Shown here: positions 1 to 10,339 of the stretch, in pieces
Numbering within the stretch: position 1 is the stretch's first letter
Layout of the letters: each line of letters begins with the position of its first letter
Assembly (NCBI GenBank): GCA_022578605.1
Contig: MU394092.1
Coordinates: forward strand, 124,001-188,000
Direction: 5' to 3'
Source of the DNA: Camillea tinctor
Lineage: Eukaryota; Ascomycota; Sordariomycetes; Xylariales; Xylariaceae
Length of the DNA stretch: 64,000 bases
Made by a program: the position numbers and the translations under genes
Notes under the pieces: generated by a model
Seen by the model: only the letters and a program-made list of their open reading frames with translations
Database searches by the model: none
Told to the model about the DNA's origin: nothing

Positions 1-1575
1 CCCTTGTCTCTGGCTCTCTATTATTTTCCTATATTTATCGTCATCAAATTTCCAGACCATCCTGTGCTCATCATGTTCTACAGTCCCTTTAACCCCTATT
101 GATAGGTTGTCGGCTACTGGATCGGCTTTGGCCTGGAAGAAGTACCGCCTTTGCCATGTTTCACCTGCCGCTTTCTATACAATAATCGTTCGTTAGCGTT
201 TAGTTCTACTAGAAGTTGCCTAGGGCCTCTAATGCGGCTGATGTTGGGAATAAGTAGTAGTCTTTCCTAGCCTAGGTGAGGGTTTTTGACCAGTTTTAAG
301 GGGAGACCAGAAAGATAAAAACACCAACCTCTTCTCTTCGTAAAGCCCGCTGTGCGTTCTCAATCTTGCTCTTCTCTATATCAAAGCTCAAGTCAGTAAT
401 CTGAATTTAGTAAGACTCGACGATGAAGAATTGGCACATGTCCCACCATAGATGGAGAGAAATCGTAAAACGTGTCCCTTGAAGTGCGTACCTTGGCCGA
501 CCACGAAAATGTCGTTTGCATTGATAGCATCTGCAACTTGTTTCCATGCCCGTCTAGACTCGAGCGGATGTTGTTTCTCGATAGGTGCAACCTGTAGCGG
601 AGTTTTTTCCAGGGCCACCAAGTTGACTTTGTCCAGCAGCTTCCCCTTTCCACATTTTACTGTGTACGAGTCGCTCCACCGACCTTCAAGAGTATAAAGG
701 GGATTATCCTTGTCGTTGTCTCGGTATAGAGTCGCCGAAAATGAATTGCTTCTGCCTCTAAGCCACCCCTTGCAAGAGTAATCTATTCGCGATGTGTATC
801 CCGATGAGCTGCGGATATAGGAGGTGCCACTAAGTTCTGGGGCTATCTGGAACGTTACAATCCCCTCGATGTGGGCCTTCGGCATAGTGATCCAGTAATC
901 TTCGTCGTATTTGTCGATATGCATAACACTATAGCCTTTACGCTCGATGTTGATGGTTGAGGTGAAGTAAGCCTTGGGAGCGACGTGACCTTCGAGCTAG
1001 AATTGATAATTAGCCGTGGAAACACATGTCATTAAATTGAAGATCTATTACCCTAACACCATGCATATCATTCCATATCTTATATGCAGTTGCTGGAGGG
1101 TGGTGGCTAACTTGCTCGCTCACCAGCTGCGTTGTGCCGGTATGGTCGACCCATTTGCCTAGAAATATCTCGCCTAGAAAGGGATTGAGGGGTTTCAGCT
1201 TTTTTCTCCTGCCATCATCGTCTTTGCTGGCATGCTGACGCTTGAGCGTGCTTAAAAACCATTGCAGTACAAGCAATGCTCTCCTCTCTGCGTTTTCCTC
1301 GTGGGATGGGGCTATGAATAGATGTGGGTGCTCTGCCCAGTATGCGCTATATTCAACGATAGATTGCGGTGCAAGGAGGAATGGCGGCGCTGTCAACGTC
1401 GCAAGATCACCTTTAAAAGTAGCAATTGACTTTCCCCCTCATAAACATCAGCGAATTGATTCTAAATAACATGTGGAAGTGGTGCGTATACCTTTATGAA
1501 TTGGAACCAGGCGGATTTGTTTTGCTGCTCGCCCCCTTTATCATCGCAGTACACACGACTCACGGGTAAAGACAT
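1..1575 (-). CDS. Oxysterol-binding protein, KES1/OSH4 type (C-terminus cut by window edge)
   Basis: Sterol/PI4P-exchange protein of the OSBP-related family, expected to move sterols between membranes at contact sites. I read five exons: 1575-1492, 1429-1052, 996-492, 375-329 and 174 to beyond base 1; all junction phases agree. The family signature EQVSHHPP lies in exon 2, and the lid/N-terminal region (FIKSIATFKGDL, TAPPFLLAPQS) is intact. The join after HGVR to LEGH removes a 55-bp intron with a CTAAT branch site. The intron at 376-491 has a TTACTGAC branch site and restores the conserved EKSKIENAQR segment. There is no PH or ankyrin domain before the lipid-binding fold, so it is the short Osh4-like class rather than a long OSBP. 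The start was chosen because it is the first ATG in frame with conserved sequence. The last residues lie outside the window. Confidence 0.9.
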
Positions 1576-2843
1576 TATGTATATGCCAGATCCGGCTTTA
1601 ACGACGCTCTTGAAATAGAAATGAAATTTATGATCGAAAATGCTTAAAGCGATGCAAATAGAACCCAGATATATTTATTCGCACCGATCCGCCTGTTGTT
1701 GTTATTGTTGGGGGAGGGGGACTCAAGACTACATTGATGGAGGAGAGAGAGAGAGAGAGAACAAGAATATAATCCATTTAGATTCATAGCTATCATTTAT
1801 GTATAGGCTGCTTAGCGACACATTGGACGATTAGGTAACATCATGTTATATGGTATGGTTATCTCAATTAAGACAATTCCTGCATCATCTCCTGCATGTG
1901 TATACAGATCAAGGCACCGGGCACTCTAACTTGAGTTAAAAAGTTGAGACGAAGTCTGCTTCATAATTACCAAGAACGGACAATGATGTGGGGCTAGTGA
2001 AGCTAGCCCGCAAGCCTGTAGGTGCACGATTTGGCCAACCGTACTCGGGCAATGAAATCTAAAGCTAGGACCAAGGGTCAAGTACGTACTTTGTAACTTC
2101 GTAACCTAACCTAGGTAGTCCTATCACCATACTCACAAACTCGTTCCCTAGTGATCTAAAAAAGTAAGTGGCATCGGGAGGTCTTCGTTCCAGCATAGCC
2201 TGCATGCCTTCAGCTTGTTGAAAGGCTGCGTGCGTTTCCCAAGCCCCTTGCTGGGGACCATTTCGTGATAGTACCTAGGTGGTAAAAGATATAAATACAC
2301 ATATGTATATGTGTGTGTAGGTAGTAGGTAGTAGGTAGTTAATCGGATATCGGATCAAATAAACAAACAAAAATATGGAAGAAGAAGAAAAAAAAGGGGG
2401 GGGGGGAGGGGGTTGCAGGGGACAGGGGAACAGTCAAAACCACCTCTTGTTTGATAGGTACTGACTAAATGTTCCTGATCCCCAGGTAGTGGACAGTCAC
2501 AGACTTCCCCAATATGTCGGGATGATCATTGCGTTTCAAACGTCGCAACCATGTCCCACTAGTAGATAAGAACATATGGGGATTTCTACCAAGCTGCAGG
2601 GATATTTTCATATTAAGGGTCCTTTGGCATAGTGAAACCTAATATCAAGCTCCTTTCGTTATTGACCTATTGTTGATGCTACATGATTCAAAATTAAACA
2701 TAATAATCTTCACAAACTAGTACTACCTTGCTTTGCGCTCAACAATATGAGTACACATAGGTTCATTGCTGAGATGACTTCAGGAACCTACATTATTGAT
2801 GTCTATAAGTGAATACAAGTCCCGTTCGCACGATTATATCATT
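1576..2843. other. Intergenic region, no gene seen
   Basis: Presumed promoter of the oxysterol-binding protein gene and downstream flank of the 2EXR gene. It holds a GA-dinucleotide run at about 1743-1760, an A-run followed by a G-run at about 2388-2408, and two copies of the palindrome ACCTAGGT (2109-2116 and 2273-2280). No open frame with protein-like composition was found. Confidence 0.6.
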
Positions 2844-3812
2844 TCAATCATCCAAGGACCACTCGAAGATGTCTGGTCGTCTCGTGATACCACCCCTGAT
2901 GATACCCCACACAACTCTAATACCAGCTTCCTCAAGAGCGCCCACATCGGCTCTCGTTTGGTGAACTGCGGTCAAGATCATCAACTCGATAACGGGGTGG
3001 AGTTTGTAGGGTGATTGTACAACCCATCGAGACTGTTCGTCTTTAGGTTCTGGGTTCTCTGCAATTTGAACTTCGGTCAGCACATCGTCATACCTACCCT
3101 CTAGCAGTGCTATATCTTGAGAGTGGTGCATAACTCCCACTACGATTTTCTTCAAGCTAGGTAGGTTGATGAATGGACCACCCCGTCGGTCATCAGAAAA
3201 GTTGTGGTAGCCCCCTAATACACACTGGAATGCCCGCCTGTCAAGCATCACGTTCCTTAGCCAATCGAGGGTCTCTGGCCACAGTTCATTTCGATGTATC
3301 AATTGGAAGACTTCAATCACGGTTGGCTCATTCATGAAGAAGGTTGTTTCCTCGTGGTATGGCCTCTCACCTACATAGTTGGAGGTCATACGCCTTAGGC
3401 GCAGTCCTTCGTTGATATTGATGACGTTGGCCCCGATATCTGCAATAAGGTGCGTAGGGAGTTCGATACATAGGCGTCTTACCTCGGCTCTGGCCTCGAA
3501 ACTTACCTGCCAGAGACTTCCAGGGTAGCAGGGGGTTTCTATTGTCTTCACCACCAGTGTCCATTCTGTATTCTCATGGCCCTGAACGGTCCCTACAGTA
3601 CGTATTGGTCTCCCAAATGCCCATGTGGCCATTTGATAAACCATAGTACGCAGTTCTAGAGGTAAGTTGAGAAATTGGTGGAACTTTTGCTGGAGTGGCT
3701 GGTGCAGTACTTGAATCGCATCGCTTCTGCTAGTGTCTGTAGAAGAGACTGAGACATCCTCTCTCTGTCTCTTTGAATCTCTATGCATTCTCGTTTTCTC
3801 CTGATTATCCAT
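2844..3812 (-). CDS. 2EXR (F-box-like) domain protein, 322 aa
   Basis: Single-exon protein with the fungal 2EXR motif near residues 44-62 (FHQFLNLPLELRTMVYQMA), the pattern F-x-x-L-P-x-E-[LI]-R-x-x-[VI]-[YW] seen in large lineage-expanded families of ascomycetes. The function of the family is unknown; the motif resembles the F-box core, so a role in protein-protein recognition is often supposed. The N-terminal 40 residues are charged and Ser/Thr-rich. No signal peptide or membrane segment is visible. A second 2EXR protein lies at 20144-21370 but shares only the motif. The start is the ATG at 3812, the first in the frame. Confidence 0.75.
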   Translation of the reverse strand: MDNQEKTRMHRDSKRQREDVSVSSTDTSRSDAIQVLHQPLQQKFHQFLNLPLELRTMVYQMATWAFGRPIRTVGTVQGHENTEWTLVVKTIETPCYPGSLWQVSFEARAEVRRLCIELPTHLIADIGANVININEGLRLRRMTSNYVGERPYHEETTFFMNEPTVIEVFQLIHRNELWPETLDWLRNVMLDRRAFQCVLGGYHNFSDDRRGGPFINLPSLKKIVVGVMHHSQDIALLEGRYDDVLTEVQIAENPEPKDEQSRWVVQSPYKLHPVIELMILTAVHQTRADVGALEEAGIRVVWGIIRGGITRRPDIFEWSLDD

Positions 3813-5673
3813 TGTACCGGAGAGGAGGAGGAGGAAGAAGAAGGAAAGAGAAGGCTATTTGGTGGTAGATTTGACTGGTATAAACTTATGTTGGCTTTTA
3901 ATTTTGTTGGTATGAGATATTGACTTTTAATTGGCTGGTGTTTTGATTTGGTTATTTTTTTCTTTTAATAAACTTCGAGGTTTCGGTCCTAGACTACTAC
4001 ATATAGGTATATATATAGGTATATATAAGAAGTATTGTATATCATATAACTTAATTTGATAACCAACATAATACTTAGGGGACGGATATGTTCTGACAGC
4101 TTCTGAGTCTGAGCAACTAAAATTAGTTGTCATACCGGAATAATACCCTAGTTTGAGTAATTCTTGACTCTTCAAACGTACTTTTCTCGACAGCCAAGTA
4201 TCGGATACAGGAACAGTAACTATGCGTCATTTGCGACAAGGGATTTTAATTCTTCCATAAATCTGAAGTATATTCACTATAATAGTATCTCGCGAATGTA
4301 ATTTCTGGTTAGCATATGATCTTCAAGTTCACAACCGGATCTATGCCGCTATGACAACAAAGAAATAGGCATAGTCGAAATTAGAGGTTAAGAAATGCGG
4401 CTACATGGATGAGAGAAGGTATTACTCGTAAATCTTATACCCCCCCTAAGGTTTTTCTACCGTTTGCTATAGTACTAAGAAGCTCGATGATAGAGTACAA
4501 AGACTTGCTTTGGCTTGTGGTCTAATCACATACTATAGCTACTCGACTATAAACTAGAAAAATCGGTTGTCTTGACCCTAGTCACATTCAGTATACCGAA
4601 AAGGGAGTTAATTGCCAAACATGTTGTAGAGAACAGTAAGCTGAAGAAATAACTTGTTTAACTAAACTAGACTACCTTGGTACACCAGTCGTGTGTACTT
4701 AGCTATCGATCGGCCAACTATAGAGATCAAAAAGGGAGGGGGGAGGGGGGCTCCAGTAATGGCAGGACGAAGTAAATTGCAAGTTACTAATAGTGTCTTC
4801 CAGCACTATGTAGACCTTTGCCCTTACAGATGCTAAGCAGGCTGCCCCTGTCTACAATGACATTACCGTAGAAAGATAACAGTTGTAATATTAACATCAA
4901 TGATCTATCCTTGCCGTTCTTCTCCCTGCGGCACCTAACTTTAAGTTGGTAGTTCAGGCCCAAGTTGCTAACGCTAACTTTATGTCGATCGATTTAAAGC
5001 ATGTTAAGCAGCTCAGTAAAAAAGTACATGTGGTATCATTATAGAGAACAACAACGGTAGTATCTACACCGACTTCGCGTGGAAACGATTTCTACGCTTG
5101 TGTGTATTACCAATATATGATTATATCATATATTTGTTGATAAGTACAGCCTGCCCTGAAAGATATGTATTGGGGGCCACGGGAATAGGGTAATATGTAA
5201 TTCGTGTCAGCATTATTGTCCAGGTTGCAACATATCTGCACCACATGTTGTGAGATTCTAGCTTCAGGATTCGCTAGCGTTAGATTCTGACTAGCCGCAC
5301 ACTCTTCCGCATATGCGCTCACCAGTTCTCGGTGCGGCACGGACAAATCCTACCGTGCCACGAGTCTCGAGGCTATGCTAGTTCTCCCATGTTCATGGAG
5401 TTCTATTCTAGCTAGATATATTCCATTTGTACTTTGACAATACCCACATATCGAGGGTATAATCTACTAATAATATATGCAGGACTCTTACGACTAATAT
5501 GTCCTTGTGCCTCTCAGTCGTTCTTGTCCCCAGTCAGAATGAATTTGACAATGGGCTGAGCTTTTTATACAATACATTGTGGGAATAAATAGAGAGAAGT
5601 GCCCATTTATTTTTGTAGCCGTAGAAAGCACCCTCTACTATAACTACTACTACGAATCATCATATGGTTCGCC
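3813..5673. other. AT-rich intergenic region, no gene seen
   Basis: AT-rich stretch with many stops in all frames. Short open frames here (for example about 5107-5346 on the minus strand) lack recognisable domains. It could be decayed sequence, but I found no transposon remnant, terminal repeat or clear RIP-like pattern by eye. Confidence 0.5.
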
Positions 5674-6900
5674 ATGTCTCGTCTCATTGACGCTCTCCCA
5701 ACACCCAAGGAGGTACGGGAGAAAAAGGTTATCGTCCTTAGTCGAAGTCGGTACGTGTTTATGAAGGTCTTAGTTACGCCTACGTTTAGGCTATGGGTAG
5801 GATGCTCTACTTAATTTCTTCGCTAACTTGAACTTTCTGATGTCACAGAGTGGGAACATTTTCGCTATACCAAGCGTTCAGGATTCTTGGGTATAAGCCG
5901 TATCACATGTACGAGTCTGTTATGAATGGGCGCCAACACATGGGAATCTTCGAGGAAGCGCTGCGGTGCAAGTACCAAGGGGTAGGGAAGCCATACGGGA
6001 AGCCTGAGTTTGACAAATGGCTTGCTGAGTATGATGTCTGTGGTCCCTGGTGATACACTCTCTACGAGATGCCGTATGCTGACGAAGCAACTACGGACAG
6101 TGCGTTATCGAGATTCCTCAATTTTTCATACAAGAGTTCATCGAGTTCTACCCGGATGCAAAGTTTATTCTCACCGAACGAAGCGTAGAATCATGGGTGA
6201 AGTCTCTGGAGAATACTGTTGGACCAATGCTCCAGATGACAAGGAGTTTTCCTAGTGAGTAATTTTTGGAGTTGTTTATTCACCCTTTTGGCCCGTCTCG
6301 AACTGACATGGGAGTCGAAATTCCCTATCATTGTTAAGCGTATGAGTTCATGAGAGTTTTAAGCCTTGGAACAACGGTCTCAAGAGTAAAAACATTACTT
6401 AATATGGAAATTACTGACTCCTATTATCATCACAGTGACTGCTGTACGATGGGTGGATGACTTTACTGATGCGTTTTGTACTCTACACTACGCTCTTGAC
6501 GACGTCATATTCCATGGTAAAGGAATGAAAGGGGGCATGGAAGATGCAGTCAAGGATTATCTCGAGGGGTAAGTATCTGGCCTAGGTTAGGTCAGCCAAT
6601 GTCTACGAGGTGAGAAACTAACGTGTTTAAAGAAACGAAAAAGCAAAGGAAGCTGTGCCAGGCGACCAGCTCCTTGTTGCCAAACTTGAAGATGGGTTTG
6701 GTTGGGAGAAGATATGTCCGTTCTTAGGGGTCGAGATCCCGACAGTGCGGTATCCCAAGGGAAATGCCCCAGCAGAGTTCAAGAAGCTCGGGGATGATCT
6801 CTTTGGCCCGAGGTTTGCTAAGATTGGTGCTATAGCTGTTACTTCAATATTATTACCCATAGCTAGCGTAGTGGCTTGGTATTATATGAAGAGGAGGTGA
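5674..6900 (+). CDS. Fungal sulfotransferase-fold (Sulfotransferase_4 type) membrane-anchored protein
   Basis: Member of the fungal P-loop sulfotransferase-like family, often mislabelled NAD-dependent epimerase; the substrate is unknown. Exons: 5674-5750, 5849-6035, 6101-6254, 6436-6568 and 6633-6900, giving 272 residues with consistent phases. Visible features: start MSRLIDALPTPKEVREKK, the loop SRSRVGTFSLYQAFRILGY near residue 25, the conserved core EFIEFYPDAKFILTERSVE, and a C-terminal hydrophobic helix (GAIAVTSILLPIASVVAWYY) ending in KRR, so it is probably tail-anchored. The usual R-T-G-T of the phosphate-binding loop reads R-V-G-T. Intron 2 (6036-6100) uses a GTCTGT donor with a good CTGAC branch. 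Intron 3 is a repeated element (see 6255-6435). Confidence 0.85.
6255..6435 (+). repeat. Introner-like repeated intron, copy A (sulfotransferase-fold gene intron 3)
   Basis: This 181-bp intron matches the RTC5 intron at 8415-8629 along its length although the host genes are unrelated. Shared blocks in order: GTGAGT plus the next ~18 bases ending GTTTA; CCCTTTTGGCCCGTCTCG; GGAGTCGAAATT; TAAGCGTATGAGT; GAGTTTTA; CAAGAGTAAAAA; and TTAATATGGAAATTACTGAC with the branch site. It sits in phase 1. AGTGA occurs at both ends (6254-6258 and 6434-6438), as a target-site duplication would leave, though splice-site sequence contributes to that match. Confidence 0.75.
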
Positions 6901-7792
6901 GATATTTTAGGTGTGGTTGGTAGGTTAGGCTGGTACTAGATAGTAATAGTAGATAGTCTACGAGTTGCCATCCCGATCTATCCAAGGACGGCATGTTGAA
7001 GCTGGTCTAAGAGAATTATTCTTGTCTTCTACTCCCCCTCATCCTCCCTATGTGTGTTGATGCAGGTATGATGTGACTCTAGTCTGCTCTCCCACAAGGG
7101 TTACGTAAATAATAGGTACTGGTCTAGCAAGATGAGGTAAGTAGAATATATACCTAGGTATATGGATGTTGTAAGTATGTTGGAAACCCAGGTCTCTACA
7201 TACATACCATACTAAGTAGCGTGTGCAACCATAGCTAACTATTTACAATGTGGGGGGTACTGGCTGACACTCCACTAATACCCCTACCTTACTTAATTCC
7301 AAAATAGCAGCTACCTCAGTTGCATACACAATATGTTGCTTCTATCGAATGGGCATGTATACTAATAAACTTAGGTTATGTACGTTAAGCATGCCTAAAG
7401 TTAATAATCGAAGGAAACAATCATGGTACCTACTAGTTAGGTAGGTAGGTAGTAGGTGGGGGCTAGCACATACACTAGTGGGACGAATGGATGTTCGGGA
7501 CTGCTTTAGCCTACGTCACAGGGCTTAGGTACCTACATACCTCGGTAGTACCTAGGTACTGATTACGCAGACAATTAAGGTTCCGTCTAACGATTCTCGT
7601 CAGTATCTGGGTACCTAGTAAGGGATCAGCTTCTAACCTACATGCATCTCAGGTTACTCCTTTGTCTCTCCCTTCTCTTCTTCCCATCGTCGTTATTACT
7701 TACCACTATTATCACCACTGCCACCAATTGCGACGTGAAATTAGTGTCCCCCCCCCACCTTCTTGGTATGGCTTCATGTTTAGTTGAGAAAC
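6901..7792. other. Intergenic region upstream of RTC5
   Basis: Separates two genes on the same strand. Dense in TAGG/CCTA words, including ACCTAGGT at 7152-7159 and 7550-7557 and a (TAGG)n-like run near 7437-7456. A pyrimidine-rich stretch near 7650-7770 may be the RTC5 leader. No gene seen. Confidence 0.5.
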
Positions 7793-9916
7793 ATGGGACA
7801 GACCCTCTCAGATGAAGCCCAACCTGCCTCCAAGGAGGAGATCATAGCAGACCTGGTTTGTCGCCTTCTAAGCACCCGCAAATTCCTGGCCCCATATAGT
7901 ACTGACACAAAGACATCGAGACTACCAGGCCGAAAAGTTCGCTCGAAAATGCTTCGAGCCGCTCGAATTGTATTCCTTCAAGGACAATTTCAAGTCGCTA
8001 GCCGACCATGAGCAGGGGGTCCGTTATCTTAAAGAGGATACAATTGCCCGTTTCCTCGAGCTTCCCGATATACTCGCCGTGTCTCCTGTCTTGTTTCATA
8101 TGCTCTCTTACATCGGTGCATTCCCTTTTCTCAAAGATGCTCCGGTAATACTCGGCTTCGAGCAGATGATTATGGTTGTCGCAATCATGACGGAACGTCA
8201 TTCAAAGATACTAGCCAAGGGTGCTAGCAACCGGAGGAAGCTGCTTTTCAAGAGCCTAGCTGTGTACGACCGTAAGCTATCTGAGATTGAGAAGCAGCTA
8301 CGTCGAGAAGATAATACTGGGCCTGGTATTGCCCACGCTGGTTCTTCACTCCGTGCTCACGGCTTTGCTGTCGACGAAGCTGGTGATGACTACGACGATG
8401 AAGCTGCAGAAGATGTGAGTGACTTTGGGATTCGTTTACCCCCCCCCCCCCCCTTCCCCCCCTTTTAGCCCGTCTCGTCCCGTCTCGTCCCGTCTCGGCC
8501 CGGCCTAGGAGTCAAAATTGTCTCCTATAACTAAGCGAATGAGTCCGTAGGAGTTTTGACTCTCGAGACATAGTCTGAAGAGTAAAAAAAGTTACCCAAT
8601 ATGGCAATTACTGACTCTCAGTGTTGTAGGATGAGCTGGTGTTGGCTGCACTAGAATCTCTTAATCTGGATGATGTCTTTAAGACGGGTGATTCATATGC
8701 TGCAACGACGCATGGTGCGATGATACCAGCGGATAACTTTCGCCGCCTCATTATGCTTCTCCTTCTTGTAGCACCCTTGGATGCGCAGGAGAGCTTGTCT
8801 AATTACGCCTCGAGAGTCACAGGCTCGGAACTCGAAAGCCTGAGAGCTACGGCCGAGAACATTCTTTCTGCTTTTATAAACGTTGAGCGGTCGCCCGGCA
8901 TTACCTTTTCCCAGTTTATCAATGTGATTCCAGTTAACTTTCCTTATCTCTTCAATGGGTTTAACCCGCTTTTCGAACACTTTCTCTTTTCAAAGAATCT
9001 CAATCTCTCTAAACGAAAGGATAGTGCGTCGAAGCCAGCAGCCCCAGTCGTTACTTCGCCCCCACTTCTGCAGGACCAAGGTCAGATATTAAATATTAAT
9101 GTTTTATCGCAGTTGTCCTGCTTTATCGAGGGCAACGAGCTATTTAGGCGACTTCGCCTGCTGTATTCAGGTGCAGAAGCTGGGTTTTCAATGAGAAGCT
9201 TTGAAGCGAAGGTGTTCAATTGGCGCGCACCTACTATTATACTTGTATCTGGAACTAGACTTTCGGATCCTCCGAGCAAGAGCGGGTCAGAAGGTGCATT
9301 CAACGATACGCTGCCTCCAAAAAGGTTCTCTAATGGCGGTGCGTCAGGTGGGGATCGTCTTGTATTTGGGGCTCTGGTAAGACAGCCATGGCGACATACA
9401 TATAAGGAGTGTTTTGGTGGGGATACTATTTTGTTTCAACTCTCTCCCACCCACGACGTTTTTCCCAGCTCGTCGGTGAACCGCGACCATGTAGCGTTTG
9501 CAAAAGCCCCGGTTGCTTACCCGGGGCTCAGCTTCGGTTGTCCGCATCCTAAGTCAAGTCATACATCGCGCCACGAGCCACTTCGACATCCAGGGCCGGT
9601 ATCACTTGTCATCGATTCAAGTTTCGAGTTTGGTGTATTCACTCATGACTATACCTCACGTGGAGGCGCTTACGCTACGAGTGTTTCACGTAGATACGAC
9701 TTCCAGGAGCGATTTTCTATCGATGAAATGGAGGTTTGGGGTTGTGGTGGAGACGAGGAGGCTAGGATACAGAGGGAGAGGTGGGAATGGGAAGCACGAG
9801 AAGCCGAAGCGAGGAGGAAGATAAATTTAGGAACAGGCGACATTGCAACAGATCGGGCTTTGCTAGAAATGGCGGGCATTATAGGCCATAATCGGAGTGG
9901 AGGTTCTATGAACTGA
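7793..9916 (+). CDS. RTC5: Restriction of telomere capping protein 5 (TLD-domain protein)
   Basis: TLD-domain protein of the fungal Rtc5 family; yeast Rtc5 acts at the vacuole with the V-ATPase. Exons 7793-7855, 7929-8414 and 8630-9916 give 611 residues with all junctions in phase 0, close to the usual family length. The start MGQTLS fits an N-myristoylation signal (Gly2, Ser6). The N-terminal half has the family block EKFARKCFEPLEL, FKDNF, and FLELPDILAVSPVLFHMLSY. The TLD domain runs from about residue 330 to the end (LFRRLRLLYSGAEAGFSMRSFE near residue 350, then FSIDEMEVWGCG and a charged tail). The first intron was placed at an acceptor giving ADLAEKFARK, matching the family. Intron 2 belongs to a repeated intron family. 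Transcribed toward RCF1. Confidence 0.9.
8415..8629 (+). repeat. Introner-like repeated intron, copy B (RTC5 intron 2)
   Basis: This 215-bp, phase-0 intron is homologous to the intron at 6255-6435. Relative to copy A it has expanded C-tracts (about 8439-8453 and 8456-8462) and roughly three tandem copies of CCCGTCTCGT at about 8469-8497 where copy A has one. A perfect inverted repeat, GAGTCAAAA at 8509-8517 and TTTTGACTC at 8554-8562, could form a hairpin. The block AATATGGCAATTACTGAC carries the branch site. GATG occurs across the donor (8412-8415) and just after the acceptor (8630-8633), a weak direct repeat. Confidence 0.75.
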
Positions 9917-10339
9917 ATTCATCCTAGGAATACCAAGGAATTCCGGGTGCTACCACCGGGTTGAGTCAGACTAGCTAAATAGGAGGGAGGGTCGAGGGTT
10001 ACTTAAAGAGTATAATACTATTGAAAATATAGACAACCCGTCCTCGTTTATGAACCTGTTGCTTATTAAGTTATGTGAAATGGAGATTCTTGAGTTTTAG
10101 TGCACTTGCTTCTCGGCACTATTGATGCTTTGTATCTGTCGCTATATTTCTATATATACACTGATACGATGTTACATGATAGTGTATGGGCTTAACGCGG
10201 ACCCTTTTACTTCTGGTTTTGACTTGCTGTCCCTAACATTACAAACAAAGAAAAGTAAGGTCATGACCAAACCCTCGACCTACCAGTATCTTGGTATAGC
10301 ATCATTTCACCCTTTGAGTATCTCTGCCCCAAGATTACC
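9917..10339. other. Convergent 3' flanks of RTC5 and RCF1
   Basis: About 420 bp between two stop codons facing each other. AT-rich and presumably holding both 3' UTRs and poly(A) sites. No additional gene seen. Confidence 0.5.

Noticed and set aside
376..491. Oxysterol-binding protein intron 3 as a third introner copy
   Set aside because: It shares only the TTACTGAC branch-site block with the two introners; the rest does not align.
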